Source: Ascarosepion bandense
Lineage: Eukaryota > Mollusca > Cephalopoda > Sepiida > Sepiidae
Reading direction: 5' to 3'
Assembly: GCA_037127315.1 (NCBI GenBank)
Contig: JBBBDQ010000915.1
Location: forward strand, 399,501 to 463,500
Length of the DNA: 64,000 nucleotides
In this document: piece by piece, positions 42,311 through 55,600 of the stretch
Numbering within the stretch: position 1 is the stretch's first letter
How the letters are laid out: every line of letters begins with the position of its first letter
Notes under the pieces: generated by a model
What the model saw: only the letters and a program-made list of their open reading frames with translations
The model's database searches: none
What the model was told of the DNA's origin: nothing
Position numbers and translations under genes: made by a program

Positions 42311-43375
42311 CAACAAGCAAAATATTGTGAATGAAAAATGTAACTGCAGATCCGAAAGTAAATGCCCACTTGACGGGGTTTGTAAAACAGAATGAAGTTA
42401 TTAAAAAAGAAGCAATTCAAGATACAAATGAACGGAGAAAAATATATATACGATGTACTGAAGGCAATTATAAAAAACGATAGTGCAATCATAAGTCAAA
42501 CGTTCAAGTCAAAAAGCTTAACAATTTTATCAAACTAGTCAATAATGGTGAATAAAATAAAAATTGCAAAATTTTTATGGATCTTGGAGTATATTAAAAA
42601 AAGTTCTAACTTTGAAACGGTGGTGATATCTGCAGATTGAGCCAAGAAGACAAGTTAACTATAGTATAATTTCTAGAACGGAAAATGTTGCTAAATGAAC
42701 AGTTCGAAGAAATATCTGAATGTAAACACCTAAGAAAATATATTTTAAGCTCGTACAAACACAGATGAAAGTATTTACTATATTACTTTGCTAGTCTTGA
42801 CCAAGTCAACCCTCATTTTAAGCTTCCGGTTATACGTTCTGAATTTGTCTGTCATGCTATTGAAAAATCGTTGGAACATCAGTTCATATAAAACGCCTAC
42901 AAATTCCAAAAGGTAGAAAGTAAGGTGGCGGCGTGAGCTGATTTTACGAATTAGAATATATTATTAGAATATAGTTATATATATTACTTTTTAAAAAGCG
43001 TTTTTACAATCAACTCTCATCTTTTACTAATAATAATAAAGAAGATATGACATCATTTTCTAAATATTTATAGAAGTTAAAAGAAGAGAATGAAACACCT
43101 AAAGAAAAGTTTGCCCAAATGCAAGATACATAGAAAGCTTTTACAACGTGATCAGAGAGGTCAAAATAAATAGAGCTTTCACAATGTGCTCTTAGTGATA
43201 TTTGCGGTCACCTAATTGCAACCTTATGGTCATTTATCCTCCGACCAAAATCAAACACATCTTCAAATTTGCAAGTAGGTATCTTTTTAACTCGGATAGC
43301 TTACTCTTATTCTTCTTCGTATTAAATAGACCGTTGTATATGGTACACAAACACATATACACACACATATGTATG

Positions 43376-43428
<53 letters not shown>

Positions 43429-44484
43429 GAGCGTGCACACAGGTTAATACAGAAGTATAAAACTGAAGCACTTTTATTTTTTCCATCTTTTTAAAGTTCT
43501 TTTTAAACGTCTCACATTAGGCTCGTAAATCGCATTTAATTTCGGCTAAATATGTTGTTCCAGATTTTACTAGGAAAGAAAATACGCCAATAATTTTATA
43601 ATTCCTTCTCTACTTGACGCCTGACCTAAGGATAATATTTATAATTTTGGCCTAAGCAGAAAAAAATTATTTAAAATTATCTATTTTTTATATTATTTCT
43701 TAGTTCAGACCAACCGGAGATCAAACAAAGGCAATATTTCTTTTCGAGACACAAGAAAATTTGATTAACTGAAAAAAAGAAGAAATAAAAGTGAAAAATA
43801 AAGTATTTCCAAACAACCAGTTAAAATGATGTATAATGAAAGGTCGTATAAGGCACGTTTGGTTGAATTAATTCAAACATGTTTTTACCAGTTTTTCACT
43901 TTTCCCAACGATGGCAGATAAATCTTGCTAGACTTGAACGAAATCCTTCCAGTATTCTCTTCGTGTAATAACATTTTTAAAAACAGACTAAATCGGTTCA
44001 ACGTTGCCTGAAATTGAAAGTTTAGTCTCGGGAGGAATGCTATTGATTCAATGTATTTTATTTGTACGCATACTTGAGAAATATTTCAGTTTTATGCTGT
44101 ATTGTTTGGTAGATTTTGTAGGCAACATCCTGAAATAACGAATAATTATACATTCATCATTAAAATTGTACATCAATAATCTGGATTTATGTAATCTGGC
44201 GGCTTCCTTTCACGACCTGGTATATTTGAAATGGTTAACCTAACCAACATCACCATTACCGTGATTAAGATATCGCTACTTAGAAATTAAATTCTCTTTC
44301 GTTTTCCTTAGCCGGTTAACACAAACTTTGCTTTGTGCGTGATATATGGGTGGGGGATTTTTAGCCAGCCTATTCCCATTTTGAGTGGTGTTAATTCCTC
44401 TTTTAATGTGTTTTTTGATTTACTGTTGTTCCCATTTTAACAAAAAAAGTTCATGCATCTCACATATTTTTTGTTTTTTAATCA
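42311..44484. other. No recognised gene; one (TA)n tract
   Basis: AT-rich sequence. A (TA)n microsatellite lies at 43,377-43,428. At about 42,690-42,770 a translation with 'NEQFEEISECKHLRKYI' faintly recalls LINE thumb sequence, but I would not call it. Confidence 0.45.
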
Positions 44485-46240
44485 TATCACCCCAAACAAG
44501 GCAGTCCACTGCCACTATAGAGCAGGGGGTTAGAGGGATTGGGTATAGGAAATGTGAGAGGGAGGGTGATAGACGAATTAGGAGGTACGTAGGGAGAGCG
44601 TTGGAGGAAATTGGTGCGAGTTAGTGTGTTAGGAGGTGTCTATTGACCTTACATTTAAACTCCTGGAGGTTGTAGCCGTCGGGGAAGCAATCATGCGGAA
44701 AGAAATTCCACAGGCGGGAAGTGCGAGAAAAGAAGCTGTTGGAGTAGAAATTGCGGTTACATTTCATCGGTTTCACTGTAAAGGGGTGGGACCTAGTTGC
44801 CAATCTAGTATCTCGTGCAAATTCACACATAGGGGGCACCAGGAATTTAAGTTCATCCGTGCAGAAGTCGGGAAAGTATTTATAGAAGAGGCACAGGGAA
44901 GCCACGTCACCCCGGTGAGAGAGTGACTGCAGGCGGTCAGCTTTAATCGGTATCGATCACATTACAGATTACTCCGCTCTATTTTGTCAAGAATCCCGAG
45001 GAGAATAGTAGGGGCACCCGACCAGATGTGGCAGCAGTATTCAATACACGGGTGGATGGTAGATTTATATATGTTTCAGGATAGATTCAGGCGGAAAGAA
45101 TTTCCGCGCCCTGCACAGAGGGCCGACTTTCTTAGCAGCGGATTTAACAATGGATTCGACGTAGTCATTCCACTTCAGGTCCGCTGAGAGTGTCAGGCCA
45201 AGCAGGCGTAGTGTTTTACTCTCTGGGAGGCAAGCCTGTTCCATGCTAAGGGGGATGGAGGTGCGGTTGTCTGTGGGGGTTAATTGACAGCAGCTTCGTT
45301 TTGGAAGAATTGAATTTTACGAGCCATTTCTTACCCCAATCTACCACGAATTGGAGGTACTTTTCATGCTCGGCAGCAAAGTTCGCCTTGTCACCAACAC
45401 CAGAGTTTTGATAGAAGCGAGAGTAAACTGGTGCCATCGGCGTACATAGCTGCTTGGGATGTTATGGCATCGGGGCAGAAAGAACGTACGACCTAGGATA
45501 GAGCCTTGGGGACCACCCGCGTTTGTAGGATAGTTCTGAGAGGCATGTCCGTTTAATACCAGCTTCAGAGTGCGGTTACAGAGGAATGACTGGATTAGGT
45601 TCAACAAAAGTCCAGTGATGCCGTAGCTTCGCAGTTTCCGTAGAAGGCCGGCATGCCATACTCTGTCGAATGCTTTAGAGATGTCCAAGGCGACGGTTCG
45701 GGCTTCACCATTCTTGTCGAGAGCCTGGTATATGGTCGTTAGCATATCAGCAGTAGACCTTGTGAAGCGGAAGCCATATTGCTTGTCCGAGCGTAGCCTA
45801 TGGGCTGTGAGATGTTGAACGACCTCGGCGTTGATAATGGCTTCGAACACTTTGCCAAAGATCGGAAGAAGGCTGATAAGGCGGTAATTTGTGGGGTCCG
45901 AGGGTTCACCAGTGTTCTTAAATATTGGAAAGACAGTAGAAGACTTCCAACAGGCAGGAAAGCAGAAGGAGGATAGGCAGAAGTTGTAGAGCTTAGAAAG
46001 GACAGAGGAGAGTTCAGGGGCACATTTATTCAAGACTATGATTGGGATTCCGTCACCACCGCTCGCTTTGTGAGGGGCACGTTATGAGATTATGTTAGAA
46101 ATCAGCTAGGGCGTGATGTGGACGTCGTTCAATTGGGCCTCTGTTCTAGGTGGGAAGTCGGGTGTATAGATTCCAGACGAATCCAGACACGAGTTGGTTG
46201 AGAATCTACGGGCAAAGCATTCAGCCTTGTCTGCTGATGA
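44485..46240 (-). pseudogene. CR1/jockey-like LINE, best-preserved copy
   Basis: On the minus strand from about 46,240: a pre-RT part ('TSSADKAECFARRFSTNS'), an open frame of 230 codons (46,033-45,341) with 'CWKSSTVFPIFKNTGEPSDP', 'NYRLISLLPIFGKVFE', 'SDKQYGFRFTRSTADML', motif A 'VALDISKAFDRVWHAGLL' and 'NAGGPQGSILGRT'. After a frameshift near 45,500 the catalytic box reads M-Y-A-D-G (about 45,450), not YADD. Then 'VVDWGKKWLVKFNSSKTKLL' (45,340-45,270), the C-terminal part ending 'LQEFKCKVNRHLLTH' (about 44,670-44,621) and the 3' UTR to a poly-A-like end at 44,485. The endonuclease is missing (5' truncation). CpG-richer and less AT-rich than its surroundings. Confidence 0.9.
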
Positions 46241-46640
46241 GGTGTGGATATATATTGATATACGGTTTAATTACAAATTCTGTGGTCAGACTACGGTTCT
46301 GATGTTTTGGTTTCAAACCAAAGGATGCGCCGTAATTTAAATTTTATAAACGGTCTGATTAAACATCTTCACTGGGCTTTGAATTTGAATGGAGAGATTC
46401 TAACAGAAAAAAACATTGTTTATTTTCGAATGAAATTCATTTTGTAATTATTATTTTCTTTATAATAAGGTTATCAGGCTCTAAAACTAATGTTCATTAA
46501 ACATAATTTAGATTTAATAATTACATGTTTTATGACATTTTCTGTTTTCAAACTATTGTCAATATATTTTGTTTGGTAGTGTCCTACTGATATGTTAAAC
46601 TTTGTTTCTTATTCCATTATCTTAACGGGACAATCAGTGA
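46241..46640. other. No recognised feature
   Basis: AT-rich sequence between the LINE and the first GATATAAG-like repeats. Confidence 0.5.
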
Positions 46641-47116
46641 AAGAGTTACAACAGAAAATATATTACGTTTATAGTAAAAAGAAACATTGTATATAATATG
46701 TAAGAAGAAATATAACAAATTAAATATGTGAGAATGGTGTAAGATATACAAGATATAAGATAACATATGTAATAAAAAAGAGATATAAGACAGAAAACAA
46801 CATAGATTAGATCCGAGAGAAGATATAAAAACACGTTATGACAATAAGTGAAAGGATATTAGATTGTTGTATGCATTTTGGGGTAGGTTTTTGAACCGGT
46901 CGTTTAACGATGTAACCTCATTAGCATATAACAAAAACTCGACTTATGTCTGACTCTTTAACTTTTCAGATAATTTTTCTTTTAATATATCGTTGCTCAT
47001 AAACTCCATGAAAATGATTACAATGAAACAATGTTGAGCAATTTTACTGCGTGATTTCTCCAGTATAAAAAGATATAGAATAAACTAGAGAATGTAAAAG
47101 ATGGAAATAAAATATT
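46641..47116. repeat. Degenerate satellite fringe with unrelated insert
   Basis: Bases 46,641-46,855 contain scattered 'gatataaga' and 'gagagaagatat' motifs akin to the minisatellite that follows. Bases 46,860-47,090 are unrelated sequence of ordinary composition, probably an insertion into the fringe. Confidence 0.5.
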
Positions 47117-47535
47117 GAAAACAAGATATAAAATATGAGAGAAAATATAAGATATGAGAGAAATTATAAGATATGATAGAGAATAAAAGACATGAGAAAA
47201 AATATGAGATACGAGAGAAGATAGAAGACATGAAAGAAGATATAAGCTACGAGAGAAGATATAAGATATGAGAAAAATATATGATACGAGAGAAGATATA
47301 ATATATTAGAGTAGATATAAGATACGAGAGAAGATATAAGATAGGAGAGAAGATATAAGATTCGAGAGCAGATATACGATATGAGAGTATATATAAGATT
47401 CGAAAGAAGATATAAGATATATAAAAGACGAGATAGGATATGAGAGAAGATATAAAATATGTGTTAAAATTTAAGACCTGAGAAAAGATATGATATAGGA
47501 GAAAATATGAGAGAAAATATAAGATATGAGAGAAA
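47117..47535. repeat. Degenerate 19-bp minisatellite
   Basis: About 20 units close to 'gagagaagatataagatac' (19 bp). Around 47,290-47,420 successive units differ only in the last bases or at one or two positions. A few units are 18 bp or carry short insertions. It leads directly into the 110-bp array through about 110 bp of transitional sequence. Confidence 0.85.
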
Positions 47536-47839
47536 TTGTAAGCGATATAATATATGCATGATAATTATATAAGATGTAAAAGGTGTAAGATGAGATATAG
47601 AAGGATCTAAGCTTAGATACAAGATGTAAAACATTATAAGATATTCTGTATGATAAAAAGATATAACTGATGTAAAACATGTAAGATAAGATACATAAAG
47701 ATTTAAAATATGATAAAAGATATAAAAGATTATGTGCGAGAAGATATAAGTGATTACATAGGAAAGAAAGATATAAATGATGTAAAACATGTAAGATAAG
47801 ATACATAAACTTTTAAAATAAGATAAAAGATATAAATAT

Positions 47840-49814
47840 TATGTGCGAGAAGATATAAGTGATTACATAGGAAAGAAAGATATAAATGATGGAAAACATG
47901 TAAGATAATATACATAAAGATTTAAAATATGATAAAAGATATAAAAGATTATGTGCGAGAAGATATAAGTGATTACATAGGAAAGAAAGATATAAATGAT
48001 GTAAAACATGTAAGATAAGATACATAAAGATTTAAAATATGATAAAAGATATAAAAGATTATGTGCAAGAAGATATAAGTGATTACATAGGAAAGAAAGA
48101 TATAAATGATTTAAAATATGTAAGATAAGATACATAAACTTTTAAAATAAGATAAAAGATATAAATATTATGTGCGAGAAGATATAAGTGATTACATAGG
48201 AAAGAAAGATATAAATGATGTAAAACATGTAAGATAAGATACATAAAGATTTAAAATATGATAAAAGATATAAAAGATTATGTGCAAGAAGATATAAGTG
48301 ATTACATAGGAAAGAAAGATATAAATGATGTAAAACATGTAAGATAAGATACATAAACTTTTAAAATAAGATAAAAGATATAAATATTATGAGCGAGAAG
48401 ATATAAGTGATTACATAGGAAAGAAAGATATAAATGATGTAAAAATGTAAGATAAGATACATAAACTTTTAAAATAAGATAAAAGATATAAATATTATGA
48501 GCGAGAAGATATAAGTGATTACATAGGAAAGAAAGATATAAATGATGTAAAACATGTAAGATAAGATACATAAAGATTTAAAATATGATAAAAGATATAA
48601 AAGATTATGTGCGAGAAGATATAAGTGATTACATAGGAAAGAAAGATATAAATGATATAAAACATGTAAGATAAGATACATAAAGATTTAAAATATGATA
48701 AAAGATATAAAAGATTATGTGCGAGAAGATATAAGTGATTACATAGGAAAGAAAGATATAAATGATATAAAACATGTAAGATAAGATACATAAAGATTTA
48801 AAATATGATAAAAGATATAAAAGATTATGTGCGAGAAGATATAAGTGATTACATAGGAAAGAAAGATATAAATGATATAAAACATGTAAGATAAGATACA
48901 TAAAGATTTAAAATATGATAAAAGATATAAAAGATTATGTGCGAGAAGATATAAGTGATTACATAGGAAAGAAAGATATAAATGATATAAAACATGTAAG
49001 ATAAGATACATAAAGATTTAAAATATGATAAAAGATATAAAAGATTATGTGCGAGAAGATATAAGTGATTACATAGGAAAGAAAGATTTAAATGATGTAA
49101 AACATGTAAGATAAGATACATAAAGATTTAAAATATGATAAAAGTTATAAAAGAATATGTACAAGAAGATATAAGTGATTACATAGGAAAGAAAGATATA
49201 AATGATGTAAAACATGTAAGATAAGATACATAAACTTTTAAAATAAGATAAAAGATATAAATATTATGAGCGAGAAGATATAAGTGATTACATAGGAAAG
49301 AAAGATATAAATGATGTAAAACATGTAAGATTAGATACATAAAAATTTAAAATATGATAAAAGATATAAAAGATTATGTGCAAGAAGATATAAGTGATTA
49401 CATAGGAAAGAAAGATATAAATGATATAAAACATGTAAGATAAGATACATAAAGATTTAAAATATGATAAAAGATATAAAAGATTATGTGCGAGAAGATA
49501 TAAGTGATTACATAGGAAAGAAAGATATAAATGATATAAAACATGTAAGATAAGATACATAAAGATTTAAAATATGATAAAAGATATAAAAGATTATGTG
49601 CGAGAAGATATAAGTGATTACATAGGAAAGAAAGATATAAATGATGTAAAACATGTAAGATAAGATACATAAAGATTTAAAATATGATAAAAGATATAAA
49701 AGATTATGTGCGAGAAGATATAAGTGATTACATAGGAAAGAAAGATATAAATGATGTAAAACATGTAAGATAAGATACATAAAGATTTAAAATATGATAA
49801 AAGATATAAAAGAT
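47840..49814 (+). repeat. 1,975-bp higher-order repeat, copy 1
   Basis: Eighteen monomers forming a block that recurs at 49,815-51,789. Diagnostic private variants repeat at exactly this offset: 'atggaaaacatgtaagataa' at 47,889/49,864, 'gatttaaaatatgtaag' near 48,107/50,082, a 1-bp deletion ('gtaaaaatgtaag') near 48,438/50,413, and 'aaagaatatgt' near 49,149/51,124. Confidence 0.85.
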
Positions 49815-51789
49815 TATGTGCGAGAAGATATAAGTGATTACATAGGAAAGAAAGATATAAATGATGGAAAACATGTAAGATAATATACATAAAGATTTAA
49901 AATATGATAAAAGATATAAAAGATTATGTGCGAGAAGATATAAGTGATTACATAGGAAAGAAAGATATAAATGATGTAAAACATGTAAGATAAGATACAT
50001 AAAGATTTAAAATATGATAAAAGATATAAAAGATTATGTGCAAGAAGATATAAGTGATTACATAGGAAAGAAAGATATAAATGATTTAAAATATGTAAGA
50101 TAAGATACATAAACTTTTAAAATAAGATAAAAGATATAAATATTATGTGCGAGAAGATATAAGTGATTACATAGGAAAGAAAGATATAAATGATGTAAAA
50201 CATGTAAGATAAGATACATAAAGATTTAAAATATGATAAAAGATATAAAAGATTATGTGCAAGAAGATATAAGTGATTACATAGGAAAGAAAGATATAAA
50301 TGATGTAAAACATGTAAGATAAGATACATAAACTTTTAAAATAAGATAAAAGATATAAATATTATGAGCGAGAAGATATAAGTGATTACATAGGAAAGAA
50401 AGATATAAATGATGTAAAAATGTAAGATAAGATACATAAACTTTTAAAATAAGATAAAAGATATAAATATTATGAGCGAGAAGATATAAGTGATTACATA
50501 GGAAAGAAAGATATAAATGATGTAAAACATGTAAGATAAGATACATAAAGATTTAAAATATGACAAAAGATATAAAAGATTATGTGCGAGAAGATATAAG
50601 TGATTACATAGGAAAGAAAGATATAAATGATATAAAACATGTAAGATAAGATACATAAAGATTTAAAATATGATAAAAGATATAAAAGATTATGTGCGAG
50701 AAGATATAAGTGATTACATAGGAAAGAAAGATATAAATGATATAAAACATGTAAGATAAGATACATAAAGATTTAAAATATGATAAAAGATATAAAAGAT
50801 TATGTGCGAGAAGATATAAGTGATTACATAGGAAAGAAAGATATAAATGATATAAAACATGTAAGATAAGATACATAAAGATTTAAAATATGATAAAAGA
50901 TATAAAAGATTATGTGCGAGAAGATATAAGTGATTACATAGGAAAGAAAGATATAAATGATGTAAAACATGTAAGATAAGATACATAAAGATTTAAAATA
51001 TGATAAAAGATATAAAAGATTATGTGCGAGAAGATATAAGTGATTACATAGGAAAGAAAGATTTAAATGATGTAAAACATGTAAGATAAGATACATAAAG
51101 ATTTAAAATATGATAAAAGTTATAAAAGAATATGTGCAAGAAGATATAAGTGATTACATAGGAAAGAAAGATATAAATGATGTAAAACATGTAAGATAAG
51201 ATACATAAACTTTTAAAATAAGATAAAAGATATAAATATTATGAGCGAGAAGATATAAGTGATTACATAGGAAAGAAAGATATAAATGATGTAAAACATG
51301 TAAGATTAGATACATAAAAATTTAAAATATGATAAAAGATATAAAAGATTATGTGCAAGAAGATATAAGTGATTACATAGGAAAGAAAGATATAAATGAT
51401 ATAAAACATGTAAGATAAGATACATAAAGATTTAAAATATGATAAAAGATATAAAAGATTATGTGCGAGAAGATATAAGTGATTACATAGGAAAGAAAGA
51501 TATAAATGATATAAAACATGTAAGATAAGATACATAAAGATTTAAAATATGATAAAAGATATAAAAGATTATGTGCGAGAAGATATAAGTGATTACATAG
51601 GAAAGAAAGATATAAATGATGTAAAACATGTAAGATAAGATACATAAAGATTTAAAATATGATAAAAGATATAAAAGATTATGTGCGAGAAGATATAAGT
51701 GATTACATAGGAAAGAATGATATAAATGATGTAAAACATGTAAGATAAGATACATAAAGATTTAAAATATGATAAAAGATATAAAAGAT
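49815..51789 (+). repeat. 1,975-bp higher-order repeat, copy 2
   Basis: Second copy of the block, with only a few single-base differences from copy 1 (for example 'atgacaaaag' at 50,560 and 'gtgcaag' instead of 'gtacaag' near 51,133). A partial third copy, offset 12,293 from copy 1, covers about 60,290-61,380. Confidence 0.85.
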
Positions 51790-54509
51790 TATGTGCGAGA
51801 AGATATAAGTGATTACATAGGAAAGAAAGATATAAATGATGTAAAACATGTAAGATAAGATACATAAAGATTTAAAATATGATAAAAGATATAAAAGATT
51901 ATGTGCAAGAAGATATAAGTGATTACATAGGAAAGAAAGATATAAATGATATAAAACATGTAAGATAAGATACATAAAGATTTAAAATATGATAAAAGAT
52001 ATAAAAGATTATGTGCGAGAAGATATAAGTGATTACATAGGAAAGAAAGATATAAATGATGTAAAACATGTAAGATAAGATACATAAAGATTTAAAATAT
52101 GATAAAAGATATAAAAGATTATGTGCGAGAAGATATAAGTGATTACATAGGAAAGAAAGATATAAATGATGTAAAACATGTAAGATAAGATACATAAAGA
52201 TTTAAAATATGATAAAAGATATAAAAGATTATGTGCGAGAAGATATAAGTGATTACATAGGAAAGAAAGATATAAATGATATAAAACATGTAAGATAAGA
52301 TACATAAAGATTTAAAATATGATAAAAGATATAAAAGATTATGTGCGAGAAGATATAAGTGATTACATAGGAAAGAAAGATATAAATGATATAAAACATG
52401 TAAGATAAGATACATAAAGATTTAAAATATGATAAAAGATATAAAAGATTATGTGCGAGAAGATATAAGTGATTACATAGGAAAGAAAGATATAAATGAT
52501 GTAAAACATGTAAGATAAGATACATAAAGATTTAAAATATGATTAAAGATATAAAAGATTATGTGCGAGAAGATATAAGTGATTACATAGGAAAGAAAGA
52601 TATAAATGATGTAAAACATGTAAGATAAGATACATAAAGATTTAAAATATGATAAAAGATATAAAAGATTATGTGCGAGAAGATATAAGTGATTACATAG
52701 GAAAGAAAGATTTAAATGATATAAAACATGTAAGATAAGATACATAAAGATTTAAAATATGATAAAAGATATAAAAGATTATGTGCGAGAAGATATAAGT
52801 GATTACATAGGAAAGAAAGATATAAATGATATAAAACATGTAAGATAAGATACATAAAGATTTAAAATATGATAAAAGATATAAAAGATTATGTGCGAGA
52901 AGATATAAGTGATTACATAGGAAAGAAAGATATAAATGATGTAAAACATGTAAGATAAGATACATAAAGATTTAAAATATGATAAAAGATATAAAAGATT
53001 ATGTGCGAGAAGATATAAGTGATTACATAGGAAAGAAAGATATAAATGATGTAAAACATGTAAGGTAAGATACATAAAGATTTAAAATATGATAAAAGAT
53101 ATAAAAGATTATGTGCGAGAAGATATAAGTGATTACATAGGAAAGAAAGATATAAATGATGTAAAACATGTAAGATAAGATACATAAAGATTTAAAATAT
53201 GATAAAAGATATAAAAGATTATGTGAGAGAAGATATAAGTGATTACATAGGAAAGAAAGATATAAATGATGTAAAACATGTAAGATAAGATACATAAAGA
53301 TTTAAAATATGATAAAAGATATAAAAGATTATGTGCGAGAAGATATAAGTGATTACATAGGAAAGAAAGATTTAAATGATGTAAAACATGTAAGATAAGA
53401 TACATAAAGATTTAAAATATGATAAAAGTTATAAAAGATTATGTGCAAGAAGATATAAGTGATTACATAGGAAAGAAAGATATAAATGATGTAAAACATG
53501 TAAGATAAGATACATAAAGATTTAAAATATGATAAAAGATATAAAAGATTATGTGCGAGAAGATATAAGTGATTACATAGGAAAGAAAGATATAAATGAT
53601 GTAAAACATGTAAGATAAGATACATAAAGATTTAAAATATGATAAAAGATATAAAAGATTATGTGCGAGAAGATATAAGTGATTACATAGGAAAGAAAGA
53701 TATAAATGATGTAAAACATGTAAGATAAGATACATAAAGATTTAAAATATGATAAAAGATATAAAAGATTATGTGCGAGAAGATATAAGTGATTACATAG
53801 GAAAGAAAGATTTAAATGATGTAAAACATGTAAGATAAGATACATAAAGATTTAAAATATGATAAAAGTTATAAAAGATTATGTGCAAGAAGATATGAGT
53901 GATTACATAGGAAAGAAAGATATAAATGATGTAAAACATGTAAGATAAGATACATAAACTTTTAAAATAAGATAAAAGATATAAATATTATGAGCGAGAA
54001 GATATAAGTGATTACATAGGAAAGAAAGATATAAATGATGTAAAACATGTAAGATTAGATACATAAAAATTTAAAATATGATAAAAGATATAAAAGATTA
54101 TGTGCAAGAAGATATAAGTGATTACATAGGAAAGAAAGATATAAATGATATAAAACATGTAAGATAAGATACATAAAGATTTAAAATATGATAAAAGATA
54201 TAAAAGATTATGTGCGAGAAGATATAAGTGATTACATAGGAAAGAAAGATATAAATGATGTAAAACATGTAAGATAAGATACATAAACTTTTAAAATAAG
54301 ATAAAAGATATAAATATTATGTGCGAGAAGATATAAGTGATTACATAGGAAAGAAAGATATAAATGATATAAAACATGTAAGATAAGATACATAAAGATT
54401 TAAAATATGATAAAAGATATAAAAGATTATGTGCGAGAAGATATAAGTGATTACATAGGAAAGAAAGATATAAATGATATAAAACATGTAAGATAAGATA
54501 CATAAAGAT

Positions 54510-55600
54510 TTAAAATATGATAAAAGATATAAAAGATTATGTGCGAGAAGATATAAGTGATTACATAGGAAAGAAAGATATAAATGATGTAAAACATGTT
54601 AGATAAAATACATAAAAATTTAAAATATGATAAAAGATATAAAAGATTATGTGCAAGAAGATATAAGTGATTACATAGGAAAGAAAGATATAAATGATAT
54701 AAAACATGTAAGATAAGATACATAAAGATTTAAAATATGATAAAAGATATAAAAGATTATGTGCGAGAAGATATAAGTGATTACATAGGAAAGAAAGATA
54801 TAAATGATGTAAAACATGTAAGATAAGATACATAAAGATTTAAAATATGATAAAAGTTATAAAAGATTATGTGCAAGAAGATATAAGTGATTACATAGGA
54901 AAGAAAGATATAAATGATGTAAAACATGTAAGATAAGATACATAAACTTTTAAAATAAGATAAAAGATATAAATATTATGTGCGAGAAGATATAAGTGAT
55001 TACATAGGAAAGAAAGATATAAATGATGTAAAACATGTAAGATAAGATACATAAACTTTTAAAATAAGATAAAAGATATAAATATTATGAGCGAGAAGAT
55101 ATAAGTGATTACATAGGAAAGAAAGATATAAATGATGTAAAACATGTAAGATAAGATACATAAACTTTTAAAATAAGATAAAAGATATAAATATTATGTG
55201 CGAGAAGATATAAGTGATTACATAGGAAAGAAAGATATAAATGATGTAAAACATGTAAGATAAGATACATAAAGATTTAAAATATGATAAAAGATATAAA
55301 AGATTATGTGCAAGAAGATATAAGTGATTACATAGGAAAGAAAGATATAAATGATGTAAAACATGTAAGATAAGATACATAAACTTTTAAAATAAGATAA
55401 AAGATATAAATATTATGAGCGAGAAGATATAAGTGATTACATAGGAAAGAAAGATATAAATGATGTAAAAATGTAAGATGAGATACATAAACTTTTAAAA
55501 TATGATAAAAGATATAAATATTATGAGCGAGAAGATATAAGTGATTACATAGGAAAGAAAGATATAAATGATGTAAAACATGTTAGATAAAATACATAAA
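54510..55600 (+). repeat. 1,094-bp higher-order repeat (pair with 55,604-56,694)
   Basis: A ten-monomer block. Shared markers at offset 1,094: 'acatgttagataaaatacat' (54,595/55,689), the run of three type B monomers (54,940-55,200 and 56,034-56,294), and the 1-bp-deleted monomer with 'gtaagatgagatac' (55,469/56,563). Confidence 0.8.

Noticed and set aside
46222..46235. CTGATGA near the 5' edge of the LINE
   Set aside because: It is part of conserved LINE coding sequence on the other strand; no GAAA partner.
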